DNA from: Bradyrhizobium uaiense
GTDB taxonomy: Bacteria; Pseudomonadota; Alphaproteobacteria; Rhizobiales; Xanthobacteraceae
Length of the DNA stretch: 49,041 nucleotides
NCBI RefSeq assembly: GCF_010811875.1
Contig: NZ_VKHP01000036.1
Coordinates: forward strand, 1 to 49,041
Direction: 5' to 3'
This document shows positions 1-7,182 of this stretch, one piece after another. Made by a program: the position numbers and the translations under genes. The stretch's first letter is position 1, and every line of letters starts with the position of its first letter. The notes beneath the pieces are model-generated. The model saw only the letters and a list, made by a program, of their open reading frames with translations. It made no database searches and was not told where the DNA came from.

Positions 1-683
1 GTCATGATGCCGCCGGCGGCGAGCACCGGCACGTCGCGGATCTTCTTGATCGCCTTGATCACCTCGGGCACCAGCACCATGGTCGAGACCTCGCCGCAAT
101 GGCCGCCGGCCTCGGTGCCCTGCGCGACGAGGATATCGACGCCGGCCGCGACCTGGCGCAGCGCATGCTCCTTGGAGCCGACCAGCGCCGCCACCGGTAC
201 GCCGTGCTTGCGACCCATCTCGATCATCGCCTTCGGCGGCACGCCGAGCGCATTCGCGATCAGTCGGATCGGATGGCGGAACGAGACCTCGAGCAGTTGC
301 AGCGCGGTCTCCGCATCGAACGGCTGCGGCTGGTTGTCGGCGACGCTCTGCGTTGTGAGCTCGATGTTGTATTTCTTCAGCAGATTGCGGGTGAAATCGC
401 GGTGCTCCTGTGAGACACGTTTCTCCAGGCTCCTCCAGGTGACGTTCTTCTCACCTGCGGTCGAGATGTTTTCCGGGATCAGCACGTCGATGCCGTAGGG
501 CTTGCCGTCGACATGTGCGTCGATCCATTTCAGCTCCTGCTCCAGCGTCTCCGGCAAGTACCGGGTCGCGCCGAACACGCCGAAGCCGCCGGCGCGGCTG
601 ACCGCCGCCACCACGTCGCGGCAATGGCTGAAAGCGAGCAGGGGGAATTCAATTCCCAGCATGTCGCAGATCGGTGATTTCAT
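1..683 (-). CDS. Nitronate monooxygenase family protein, C-terminal part beyond the window
   Basis: The reverse strand reads from an ATG at 683 to the window edge without a stop, giving the first 227 residues. The protein opens with MKSPICDMLGIEFPLL and has the TIM-barrel pattern of FMN-dependent 2-nitropropane dioxygenases (nitronate monooxygenases), including AGGFGVFG near residue 31 and VAQGTEAGGHCGE near residue 190. The His of that second motif is the catalytic base in characterised members. The fragment ends at AAGGIM, part of the FMN phosphate site. Known family members oxidise alkyl nitronates such as propionate-3-nitronate; the real substrate here cannot be read from the sequence. 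It is transcribed away from the GST gene, with a 276-base gap between the two starts. Family assignment is firm, function less so. Confidence 0.85.
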   Translation of the reverse strand, partial: MKSPICDMLGIEFPLLAFSHCRDVVAAVSRAGGFGVFGATRYLPETLEQELKWIDAHVDGKPYGIDVLIPENISTAGEKNVTWRSLEKRVSQEHRDFTRNLLKKYNIELTTQSVADNQPQPFDAETALQLLEVSFRHPIRLIANALGVPPKAMIEMGRKHGVPVAALVGSKEHALRQVAAGVDILVAQGTEAGGHCGEVSTMVLVPEVIKAIKKIRDVPVLAAGGIM

Positions 684-861
684 GAGTTGGTTTTCTCCCG
701 GCGGCTGCTTCTTGTGCTCGTTGGCATCAGCCCCTGCAACGCTAGCGCATCACGGTCGACGAAGCCAAGCGGGTTTCGGCCGCGTCGATCTTGCGTGCAG
801 GCGCTGCTTGGCTGCATCGCCCTCAGTGCATTCCGCTGGATAGAAAATGCGATCCGGCGGG

Positions 862-887
862 GGTGGGCAAAGCCGGGCGTGCCCACC
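862..887. repeat. Inverted repeat (GGTGGGCA / TGCCCACC)
   Basis: Eight-base perfect arms at 862-869 and 880-887 flank a 10-base loop. The element lies in the gap between the divergent nitronate monooxygenase and GST genes. Short hairpins of this kind are common dispersed repeats in Bradyrhizobium. The rest of the gap (684-959) shows nothing I can assign. Confidence 0.5.
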
Positions 888-959
888 ATCTAGTGCGGGC
901 ATGCGGATGGGCGCGGCGGTCGCCGCACCATGGAAAAACGAAAACCGGGAGCCAACGAC

Positions 960-1835
960 GTGACTGACACCCCTGCCTACGAGCCGCCGAAAGTCTGGAC
1001 CTGGAACAAGGAGAGCGGCGGGCGCTTCGCCAGCATCAACCGGCCGATCGCCGGCCCAACCCACGACAAGGAGCTGCCGGTCGGCCGCCATCCGCTGCAA
1101 CTCTACTCGCTGGCGACGCCGAACGGCGTCAAGGTCACCGTGATGCTGGAAGAGCTGCTGGCCGCGGGCCACAAGGGGGCGGAATACGACGCCTGGCTGA
1201 TCAAGATCGACGGCAATCAGTTCGGCAGCGGCTTTGTCGCGGTCAATCCGAACTCGAAGATCCCGGCGCTGATGGACCGCAGCGGGCCCGAGCCGATCCG
1301 GGTGTTCGAGTCGGGTTCGATCCTGGTCTACCTCGCAGAGAAATTCGGCGCCTTCCTGCCGACCGACATCAAGAGGCGCGCCGAAACCTTCTCCTGGCTG
1401 TTCTGGCAGATGGGCTCGGCGCCGTATCTCGGCGGCGGCTTCGGGCATTTCTATGCCTATGCGCCGACCAAGATCGAATACGCCATCGACCGCTTTGCGA
1501 TGGAGGTGAAGCGTCAGCTCGACGTGCTCGACCGCAGGCTCGCCGACAACGAATATCTCGCAGGCGATGTCTACACGATCGCCGACATGGCGGTGTGGCC
1601 CTGGTACGGCGGACTGGCCAAGGGCCTGCTTTACGGTGGCGGCGAATTTCTCTCGGTGCAGGACTACAAGAACGTGCAGCGCTGGACCGACGCGATCGCG
1701 GCGCGGCCCGCGGTCAAGCGCGGCCGCATGGTCAACCGCACCTGGGGCGAACCGTCGAGCCAACTCCACGAGCGCCATGACGCCAGCGATTTCGAGACGA
1801 AGACGCAGGACAAGGTCGAGCAAGCGGCGTCGTAG
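960..1835 (+). CDS. yghU: Glutathione S-transferase, YghU/nu class disulfide-bond oxidoreductase
   Basis: The protein closely follows E. coli YghU: PPKVWTWNKESGGRFASINR at the N terminus, the thioredoxin-like glutathione site around SLATPNGVKVTVMLEELL, then PNSKIPAL and FESGSILVYLAEKFG. The helical C-terminal domain contains TIADMAVWPWYGG, and the end is LHERHDASDFET. Nu-class GSTs bind two glutathiones and reduce disulfides and peroxides in the cytosol; that role is by family. I chose GTG at 960 because GGGAG lies 8 bases upstream and the resulting start (MTDTPAYEPPKVW) aligns with YghU. An in-frame ATG at 930 would add ten residues but has no ribosome binding site. It stands alone and converges on the GNAT gene. 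Confidence 0.92.
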   Translation: MTDTPAYEPPKVWTWNKESGGRFASINRPIAGPTHDKELPVGRHPLQLYSLATPNGVKVTVMLEELLAAGHKGAEYDAWLIKIDGNQFGSGFVAVNPNSKIPALMDRSGPEPIRVFESGSILVYLAEKFGAFLPTDIKRRAETFSWLFWQMGSAPYLGGGFGHFYAYAPTKIEYAIDRFAMEVKRQLDVLDRRLADNEYLAGDVYTIADMAVWPWYGGLAKGLLYGGGEFLSVQDYKNVQRWTDAIAARPAVKRGRMVNRTWGEPSSQLHERHDASDFETKTQDKVEQAAS

Positions 1836-1846
1836 CTGCGTAGCCT

Positions 1847-1970
1847 TGTAGGGCGGATTAGTCGAAGGCGTAATCCGCCGTCATGCCCTCACAAAGATCG
1901 GCGGGTTACGCCGGAGCGTGTCATCGGGCCGCGCTTCGCGCGGACCCGGTGGGCTAACCCGCGCTACGAA
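1847..1970. repeat. Palindromic intergenic repeat (GTAGGGCGGATTAG type)
   Basis: The element begins with TTGTAGGGCGGATTAG, followed by GGCGTAATCCGCC, and contains GGCGGGTTACGCC. It ends with GGGCTAACCCGCGCTACGAA. The inner arms pair as GGCGGATTA/TAATCCGCC. It fills the space between the convergent GST (stop 12 bases away) and GNAT (stop 9 bases away) genes and could act as a two-way 3' hairpin. A related copy lies at 2925-3021. Confidence 0.75.
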
Positions 1971-1978
1971 TCCGTGCT

Positions 1979-2254
1979 TCACCCCAACAAATCATCATAC
2001 TCCGGATGCTTCTTCATGAAGCCCTGGATGAACTCGCATTTCACGACGAGCTTGATGCCCTGCGCGCGGACGGCGTCGAGCGTGGCGCGCGCGATCCTGG
2101 AGCCGATGCCGCGGCCGCCGAGCTCCGGCGGCACTTCGGTATGAACCAGCGTAATCGTGTCCGGCGTCTTGCGGTAGACCACGAAGGCGGTGGCGCCGTC
2201 GACGGCGAGTTCGAACCGGCTCTGCGCCTCGTTGTCGCGGAATGCTTCACTCAT
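1979..2254 (-). CDS. Small GNAT-family N-acetyltransferase (YjdJ-like)
   Basis: A 91-residue protein with the compact YjdJ-type GNAT fold. It has a beta strand region (FELAVDGATAFVVYRKTPDT), the conserved TEVPPELGGRGIGSRIA acetyl-CoA pyrophosphate loop (residues 39-55), and a C-terminal KCEFIQGFMKKHPEY. These minimal GNATs lack a known substrate. The start at 2254 is supported by GAGGA about 8 bases upstream. It follows the flavin reductase gene by only 14 bases, and the SD overlaps the end of that gene, so the two are one transcription unit. A longer reading from 2485 would run through the flavin reductase gene in another frame and is not credible. Confidence 0.88.
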   Translation of the reverse strand: MSEAFRDNEAQSRFELAVDGATAFVVYRKTPDTITLVHTEVPPELGGRGIGSRIARATLDAVRAQGIKLVVKCEFIQGFMKKHPEYDDLLG

Positions 2255-2268
2255 TGTGTTGTCCTCGG

Positions 2269-2886
2269 CTATTTCGTCTTTGCCCCTTCGGCTGCGGGAA
2301 ACACCACGCGGTCGTCGGTGCGGCAGTAGCGATCGGCGAACATGCGACCGATCGGGTGGTAGCGGTCCATATGGACGCGCATCGCTTCGCGATCCCACAA
2401 TTCGTCGCGGATGTGGAAGTGAATGCCTTCGCCCATGATGAGTTCGCGATCGCCGTTGACGTCGATCAGCTTCCAGGTCTTGCACTCCATCGCGAACGGC
2501 GCGTCGGCAAGCCGGGGCACCGCGATCTTGCTGGATGGCGCGAGCTTCAGGCCGAGATAATCGGGCTCGCCGATCTCGGGCGGGAAGTCGCCCGAGCTCT
2601 CGTGCATCGCGCGCGCCAGCGGCTCGTCGGTCAGGTTCACCACGAATTCGCCTGATCGTTGGATGTTGAGCATCGTGTCCTTCTCGCGTCCGTCGGGCCG
2701 GCGGTTGACCGCGAACATGCAGAGCGGCGGGTCCTCGCAGAACACGTTGAAGAACGAGAACGGCGCCGCATTGACCACGCCATCAGCGTTTTGGCTCGTC
2801 ACCCATGCGATCGGCCGCGGCAGCACGAAGGAGGTCAGCACCTTGTAGCGTTCGCGCTGGGTGAGGTCGCTTGCGGCGTATTCCAT
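2269..2886 (-). CDS. Flavin reductase-like domain protein (DIM6/NTAB family)
   Basis: A 205-residue single-domain protein of the FMN-binding split-barrel type. The N terminus ERYKVLTSFVLPRPIAWVTS is the classic flavin reductase motif and is followed by NAAPFSFFNVF (FMN contact) and KDTMLNIQRSGEFVVNL. The C-terminal half carries HIRDELWDREAMRVHMDRYHPIGRM. Family members reduce FMN with NAD(P)H for partner monooxygenases or act as flavin-binding oxidoreductases; no partner monooxygenase sits next to it. The ATG at 2886 starts where homologues start, though upstream ribosome binding is weak. It leads a two-gene unit with the GNAT gene. Confidence 0.88.
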   Translation of the reverse strand: MEYAASDLTQRERYKVLTSFVLPRPIAWVTSQNADGVVNAAPFSFFNVFCEDPPLCMFAVNRRPDGREKDTMLNIQRSGEFVVNLTDEPLARAMHESSGDFPPEIGEPDYLGLKLAPSSKIAVPRLADAPFAMECKTWKLIDVNGDRELIMGEGIHFHIRDELWDREAMRVHMDRYHPIGRMFADRYCRTDDRVVFPAAEGAKTK

Positions 2887-2924
2887 GGGGATGATCCGAA
2901 ATGTGGGATGGGTTAGCGACTTGT

Positions 2925-3021
2925 CCGCCGTAGCTCGAAGAGCGAAGGCGGAAGCGTAACCCGCCGCTGACGGACCGCAAAGTAAAAGGCGGGTTACGCT
3001 TGCGCTAACCCGCCTTACGAT
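2925..3021. repeat. Palindromic intergenic repeat, second copy of the 1847 family
   Basis: It contains TCCGCCGTAGCTC, GGAAGCGTAACCCGCC and GGCGGGTTACGC followed by GCTAACCCGCCTTACGA. The arms GGCGGGTTACGCTT and the upstream GAAGCGTAACCCGCC pair over about 14 bases. It lies upstream of the flavin reductase start, in the 308-base gap before the acyl-CoA dehydrogenase stop, so unlike most copies it is on the 5' side of the nearer gene. Confidence 0.7.
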
Positions 3022-3147
3022 TCTGGGCAAAATTCCGAATAATAGAATTATGCCGCTGAGTTGCCCGACGTGTCAAGTTGCCGTGTCGAACGCCGGCCGG
3101 CTACTTTGCATGGGGTTGTTTTCGATATTTTGGCAGAGCGTCCCTGC

Positions 3148-3190
3148 GGAGGCAGCCCTCCCCCCGCGAAGCGCGGGGAGAGGGAGGGTA
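3148..3190. repeat. Short inverted repeat of the CCCTCTCCCC family
   Basis: CCCTCCCCCCGCG followed by CGCGGGGAGAGGGAGGG forms a near-perfect stem five bases beyond the stop codon of the acyl-CoA dehydrogenase gene read on the minus strand. It is a short relative of the elements at 22270 and 43446. Confidence 0.6.
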
Positions 3191-3194
3191 GGAA

Positions 3195-4469
3195 CTACGT
3201 CATGCTCAGTTCATGACGGCCGACCACCATCCAGTGCACCTCGTCCGGACCGTCGGCGAAGCGCAGATGGCGGACGTCCTGGTACATTTCGCCGAGCGGC
3301 GACCACTGCGAGATGCCGGTGGCGCCGTGCATCTGGATCGCCTGGTCGATCACCTTGCAGGCGCGCTCGGGGACCATGGCCTTGACCATCGAGACCCAGA
3401 CGCGGGCTTCCTTGTTGCCGAGCACGTCCATCGCCTTGGCCGCCTTCAGCACCATCAGCCGCATCGCCTCGATTTCGCAACGGGCCTGGGCGATGATCTG
3501 CATGTTGCCGCCGAGATGGGCGATCTTCTTGCCGAACGCTTCGCGGGTCAGGCCACGCTGCACCATCATGTCGAGCGCCTTCTCGGCCTTGCCGATGGTG
3601 CGCATGCAGTGATGGATGCGGCCAGGTCCGAGGCGGACCTGCGAGATCTCGAAGCCGCGGCCTTCGCCGAGCAGCATGTTCTCCTTCGGCACCTTGCAAT
3701 TGTTGAAGCGCAGATGCATGTGGCCGCGCGGCGCGTGGTCATGGCCGAACACGTGCATCGGGCCGAGGATTTCGACGCCGGGGGTGTCGATCGGGACCAG
3801 GATCTGCGACTGCTGCTTGCTCGGCGCCGCATCGGGGTTGGTCTTCACCATCACGATCATGATCTTGCAGCGCGGATCGCCGGCGCCTGAGATGTAATAC
3901 TTCTCGCCGTTGATCACCCACTCGTCGCCGACGAGCTTTGCGGTGGTCGAGATGTTCTTGGCGTCGGAGGAGGCGACGTTCGGCTCGGTCATCGCATAGG
4001 CCGAGCGGATCTCGCCGTTGAGCAGCGGCTTCAGCCACTTCTCCTTCTGCGCCTTGGTGCCGACGCGCTCCAGCACCTCCATGTTGCCGGTGTCGGGCGC
4101 CGAGCAGTTCATGGTCTCGGAGGCCAGCGGGCTCTTGCCGAGCTCAGCGGCGATATAGGCGTAGTCGAGGTTGTTGAGGCCATCGCCGGTTTCGGCGTCG
4201 GGCAGGAAGAAGTTCCAGAGACCGACTTCCTTGGCCTTGTCCTTGGCCTTCTGCAGGATCGCGAGCTGTTCGTCGGTGAAGCTCCAGCGGTTGGTTTTCT
4301 TCTCGCCGGCGCGATAGAACTCGACCGACATCGGGTCGACGGTGTCGCGGATGAACTGCTTCACATGATCGTAGAGCGGGCGGACCTTGTCCGACATCCG
4401 GAGGTCGTTGAGTTCGTCGCCCGGATTGAGCGTGTAGTTCGTGGTGCGCGGCACATAGGCATGCTTCAT
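3195..4469 (-). CDS. Acyl-CoA dehydrogenase family protein of the ACAD10/ACAD11 (LvaC-like) type
   Basis: The 424-residue flavoprotein has TEPNVASSDAKNI (FAD/substrate loop) and the stretch GRGFEISQVRLGPGRIHHCM, nearly identical to the dehydrogenase domain of human ACAD11. It also carries MHGATGISQ and ends with FADGPDEVHW. In ordinary acyl-CoA dehydrogenases the catalytic base is the Glu of a YEGT-like motif; here that position is Asp406 in ADGPD, as in ACAD10/11. Those enzymes, and bacterial LvaC, act on 4-phosphohydroxyacyl-CoA formed by a kinase. A separate APH-like kinase gene lies at 7179. The start at 4469 is preceded by GAGGGAG. Family is certain; the 4-hydroxyacid role is inference. 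Confidence 0.9.
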   Translation of the reverse strand: MKHAYVPRTTNYTLNPGDELNDLRMSDKVRPLYDHVKQFIRDTVDPMSVEFYRAGEKKTNRWSFTDEQLAILQKAKDKAKEVGLWNFFLPDAETGDGLNNLDYAYIAAELGKSPLASETMNCSAPDTGNMEVLERVGTKAQKEKWLKPLLNGEIRSAYAMTEPNVASSDAKNISTTAKLVGDEWVINGEKYYISGAGDPRCKIMIVMVKTNPDAAPSKQQSQILVPIDTPGVEILGPMHVFGHDHAPRGHMHLRFNNCKVPKENMLLGEGRGFEISQVRLGPGRIHHCMRTIGKAEKALDMMVQRGLTREAFGKKIAHLGGNMQIIAQARCEIEAMRLMVLKAAKAMDVLGNKEARVWVSMVKAMVPERACKVIDQAIQMHGATGISQWSPLGEMYQDVRHLRFADGPDEVHWMVVGRHELSMT

Positions 4470-4578
4470 TGTCTTTTCTCCCTCGCGAAGGCGCGTTTCG
4501 CGGCGGACAATAGACGCGTGCGACGTGAAGCGCGAGCACCGATTTTCGCAGGATCTCTACCGCATCGCGGAATTTGGC

Positions 4579-4610
4579 GACGGCGTTTCAAACGTTGTTT
4601 GAACGCCGCC
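4579..4610. repeat. Inverted repeat downstream of the VOC gene
   Basis: CGGCGTTTCAAAC and GTTTGAACGCCG form a stem with a single bulged base about 35 bases past the VOC gene stop (minus strand). No T-run follows on either strand, so it is not a classical terminator; it could be a 3' RNA hairpin or an operator upstream of the dehydrogenase gene, whose start is at 4469. Confidence 0.4.
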
Positions 4611-4644
4611 GCATGCAGCGTGAAAAAGACTCCGGCGGGGCCGG

Positions 4645-5022
4645 CTATGTCATCCGGTGCATTGCGCAGATCTTGTTGCCGTCGAGATCGCGCAGATAAG
4701 CGAGGTAGAGCTTGATGCCGCCTCCTTCGCGTACACCCGGCGGATCCTCGCAGGGCTTGCCGCCATTGGCAACGCCGGCCGCGTGCCAGGCATGGACCTG
4801 CTCAGGCGAAGAGCAGGCAAAGCCGATCGTGCCGCCATTGGCGTGCGTCGCCGGCTCGCCGTTGATCGGCTTGGACACCATGAAAATGCCTGCCTTGGTC
4901 AGGTACATGATGCGGTGACCGTCGACCCGGGCCGGCCGGACATCGAGCGTGCCAAGCAGCGCATCATAGAACGCCTTGGCCTTGTCCAGATCGTTGGTGC
5001 CAACCATCACGTGTGAAAACAT
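4645..5022 (-). CDS. VOC-family (glyoxalase/dioxygenase fold) protein
   Basis: A 125-residue single vicinal-oxygen-chelate domain. It opens with MFSHVMVGTNDLDKAKAFYD, the first beta-alpha unit of the fold, and closes with YLRDLDGNKICAMHR, the usual metal-side strand. His4 is in the typical first metal position; the last strand has Lys-Ile-Cys where many glyoxalases carry a Glu ligand, so metal-dependent catalysis is uncertain. GGGAGGATATTTCAG precedes the ATG. It lies upstream of the ACAD11-like gene in the same direction but 175 bases away, with an inverted repeat between them. The reaction is unknown. Confidence 0.85.
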   Translation of the reverse strand: MFSHVMVGTNDLDKAKAFYDALLGTLDVRPARVDGHRIMYLTKAGIFMVSKPINGEPATHANGGTIGFACSSPEQVHAWHAAGVANGGKPCEDPPGVREGGGIKLYLAYLRDLDGNKICAMHRMT

Positions 5023-5146
5023 CTGAAATATCCTCCCTGCTTGTTCGCGAAAGTCGCCTTGTGCGTCCTTACGGCAAGAACGCTAGCAGCAGTTTTGTCG
5101 CGACGGAAGCGACGCGGCGTCGCGCACTGTTCTGAAGCGATTCACT

Positions 5147-5255
5147 CTCGTCGTTCCGTGGCTCGCGAAGCGAGAGCCCGGAATCCATTCATCCACTTGT
5201 TTTGCAGTCCAATGGATTCCGGGCTCAGCCCTTCGGGCTGCTCCGGAATGACGAA
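5147..5255. repeat. Dispersed palindromic repeat, GTCATTCCGGGG/AGCCCGGAATCCAT family
   Basis: The element runs from CGTCGTTCCGTGGCTCGCG through GAGCCCGGAATCCATT to AATGGATTCCGGGCTC and CCGGAATGACG. The inner arms GAGCCCGGAATCCATT / AATGGATTCCGGGCTC are perfect 16-base complements. Relatives are at 8568 and 15233. It sits between the VOC start and the SDR stop. Confidence 0.75.
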
Positions 5256-5288
5256 GGAGAAACGTCGCGCCGCTATCACAAAATTCAG

Positions 5289-5413
5289 TGTCGCCCCAGC
5301 GAAGGTCGGGACCCACAACCACAAATGATCGTCGTTGCGCGATGTCGGAATAGCGAGTCCCGTTCACAACATCCGCCGCGGCGTATGGGTCCCGGCCTTC
5401 GCCGGGACGACGG
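5289..5413. repeat. Dispersed palindromic repeat, GTCGTCCC...GGGACCCATAACCAC family
   Basis: A diverged copy: CGCCCCAGCGAAGGTCGGGA, then CCCACAACCACAA, ending with TATGGGTCCCGGCCTTCGC and CGGGACGAC. It ends 27 bases beyond the SDR stop at 5440. Better copies are at 11479, 13284, 16913, 30933 and 36344. Confidence 0.7.
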
Positions 5414-5439
5414 CGGTGAATGTGGACGCGTCGCAGCTC

Positions 5440-6222
5440 TCAAAACGCCGTGTACCCGCCGTCGATCACAAAACAGTCCGCCGTATGATACGACGATGCC
5501 TTGCTCATGAGATAGACGGCGATGCCGCCGAAATCGCTCGGCTCGCCGAAGCGGCGCACCGGAATGCGCGGCATCACGTTGGCGACGAACTTGTCGTTGG
5601 CCATGATGCCGGCGGTCATGTCGCTCTTGATCCAGCCCGGCAGGATCGCATTTGCGGTCACGCCGTGGCGGGCGAGCTCGACGCCGAGCGCGCGGCACAG
5701 CGCATTCAGCGCGGCCTTGGTGCCGGCATAGTGCTCGTTGCGCGCGGTGCCGAACAGCGAGGCGAGGCTCGAGGTTGCGACCAGGCGGCCGAACTTGTCG
5801 CCGGCTTCAGACCGCTCGGTCATGTGGCGTGCCGCAGCCTGGAATACATGAAACACGCCGTCGAGATTGGTCGCGAACATCTTGCGCCATTCCTCCTCGG
5901 TGCGGTCGATGAAGGAGCGGCGCCCGCCGCCGCCGATGCCGGCATTGGCGAAGCAGCCGTCGACGCGGCCGAAGGTGTCGAGCGTTGCCTTCATCGCGGT
6001 CTTGACCGAGCCGGGATCGCTGACGTCGCAGAATTGCGTCGAGACCTTGCCGGGCCCGGCCTTCATCGAAGCTGCGGCGTTGGCGTTTTTTTCCGCGTTG
6101 CGGCCCCAGATCGCGACGTTGCAGCCGGCGGCGTTGAGCGCCTGCGCGATGCCAAGGCCGATGCCGCCATTGCCGCCGGTGATGACAGCGACGCGGCCGG
6201 TGAGATCGAAGATGCCACTCAT
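5440..6222 (-). CDS. SDR-family oxidoreductase
   Basis: A classical short-chain dehydrogenase of 260 residues. It begins MSGIFDLTGRVAVITGGNGG with the TGGxGGIG cofactor loop, then GRNAEK, FANAGIGGGG (NAG motif) and the catalytic Tyr-Lys in HYAGTKAALNAL. Its C terminus SSYHTADCFVIDGGYTAF is normal for the FabG-like group. I use the ATG at 6222, which has GGAAA upstream; an ATG four codons earlier (6234) has no ribosome binding site. It is divergent from the PaaG-like crotonase gene across a palindrome-rich 165-base control region, so the two may be co-regulated. Substrate unknown; oxidation of a hydroxyacyl-CoA would fit the neighbours. Confidence 0.9.
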   Translation of the reverse strand: MSGIFDLTGRVAVITGGNGGIGLGIAQALNAAGCNVAIWGRNAEKNANAAASMKAGPGKVSTQFCDVSDPGSVKTAMKATLDTFGRVDGCFANAGIGGGGRRSFIDRTEEEWRKMFATNLDGVFHVFQAAARHMTERSEAGDKFGRLVATSSLASLFGTARNEHYAGTKAALNALCRALGVELARHGVTANAILPGWIKSDMTAGIMANDKFVANVMPRIPVRRFGEPSDFGGIAVYLMSKASSYHTADCFVIDGGYTAF

Positions 6223-6234
6223 TGGGGTTTCCAT

Positions 6235-6387
6235 TTGGTTTGGTGCGCGCTAATCACGCGTTCACAGATGGGCTTGCCGTCGACCATGGACAAGCCCGGC
6301 ACAAAAATCAAATATGGGTCGACCCATCGACCTACCGCGGTACCAACCGCCAAGACAACGTAAGCAAGACAACGTAACGAGGAAACC
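6235..6387. promoter_or_regulatory. Divergent control region with palindromes and a 14-base tandem repeat
   Basis: Between the SDR and the crotonase genes lie a perfect 14-base palindrome ATGGGTCGACCCAT (6314-6327), a perfect palindrome TACCGCGGTA (6333-6342), and the arms GGGCTTG / CAAGCCC (6270-6276, 6291-6297). A direct repeat of CAAGACAACGTAA occurs twice, 14 bases apart (6351-6363 and 6365-6377). The palindromes are candidate operators for a TetR- or MarR-like regulator; the regulator gene is not visible in the window. Confidence 0.45.
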
Positions 6388-7182
6388 ATGCAGTTCAAAC
6401 ACGTCACGCTCGACTTCGACGGATCGGTCGCGATCCTCAGGCTCGACCATCAGGAAGTCATGAACGCGGTGTCGATCGACATGCTCGGCGGCCTTGCCGA
6501 GGCGCTCGATGCGATCGACGACAAGCGCGACGAGGTGCGCTGCCTGGTGATCACGGGCACAGGCCGTGCCTTCTGCACCGGAGCCAATCTGCAGGGCCGC
6601 AACCAGCAGCAGAAGCCCGGCAAGAGCAACGCCGGCGCCGCACTGGAGACCGCGTTCCATCCGTTCCTGCGCCGATTGCGTAAGCTGCACTGTCCGATCG
6701 TGACGGCCGTGAACGGCCCGGCGGCCGGCGCCGGCATGAGCTTCGCATTGATGGGCGACCTCATCCTGTGCGCGCGCTCGTCCTACTTCCTGCAGGCGTT
6801 CCGCCGCATCGGCCTGGTGCCGGATTGCGGCTCGACCTGGCTGCTGCCGCGGCTGATCGGCAAGGCGCGTTCGGTCGAGCTGTCGCTGCTCGGCGAGCGG
6901 CTGCCGGCCGAGAAGGCGCTGGAATGGGGCCTCGTCAACCGTGTCTATGACGACGGCGTGCTGATGGAAGAGACGATGAAGATGGCGCACGATCTCGCCA
7001 ACGGCCCGACGGTGGCGCTGTCGCTGATCCGCAAGCTCTACTGGGACAGCCCGGAAAACACGCTCGAGGATCAGCTCAATCTGGAATTCGAGTCGCAGCG
7101 GATCGCAGGCGGCGCCGAGGATTTCAAAGAAGGTGTCACCGCATTCCTCGAGAAGCGGCCGGCGAAGTTCAAGGGCAAATGA
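6388..7182 (+). CDS. Crotonase-family protein, PaaG-like isomerase type
   Basis: A 264-residue crotonase: oxyanion-hole loops GRAFCTGANL and GPAAGAGMS, then QAFRRIGLVPDCGSTW. The two catalytic glutamates of true enoyl-CoA hydratases are missing; their positions read Ser118 (GAGMS) and a non-acidic residue in QAFRR. Asp146 in VPDCG matches the single acid of PaaG-type isomerases. A double-bond isomerase or ring-opening role is therefore more likely than hydration. GAGGAAACC precedes the ATG. Its stop overlaps the start of the phosphotransferase gene (ATGA), so the proteins are translationally coupled. The last residues AFLEKRPAKFKGK are usual for the family. Confidence 0.9.
   Translation: MQFKHVTLDFDGSVAILRLDHQEVMNAVSIDMLGGLAEALDAIDDKRDEVRCLVITGTGRAFCTGANLQGRNQQQKPGKSNAGAALETAFHPFLRRLRKLHCPIVTAVNGPAAGAGMSFALMGDLILCARSSYFLQAFRRIGLVPDCGSTWLLPRLIGKARSVELSLLGERLPAEKALEWGLVNRVYDDGVLMEETMKMAHDLANGPTVALSLIRKLYWDSPENTLEDQLNLEFESQRIAGGAEDFKEGVTAFLEKRPAKFKGK

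Noticed and set aside
750..1823. A 357-codon minus-strand frame opposite the GST gene
   Set aside because: Antisense of a confident YghU-type gene; translation has no recognisable motif.
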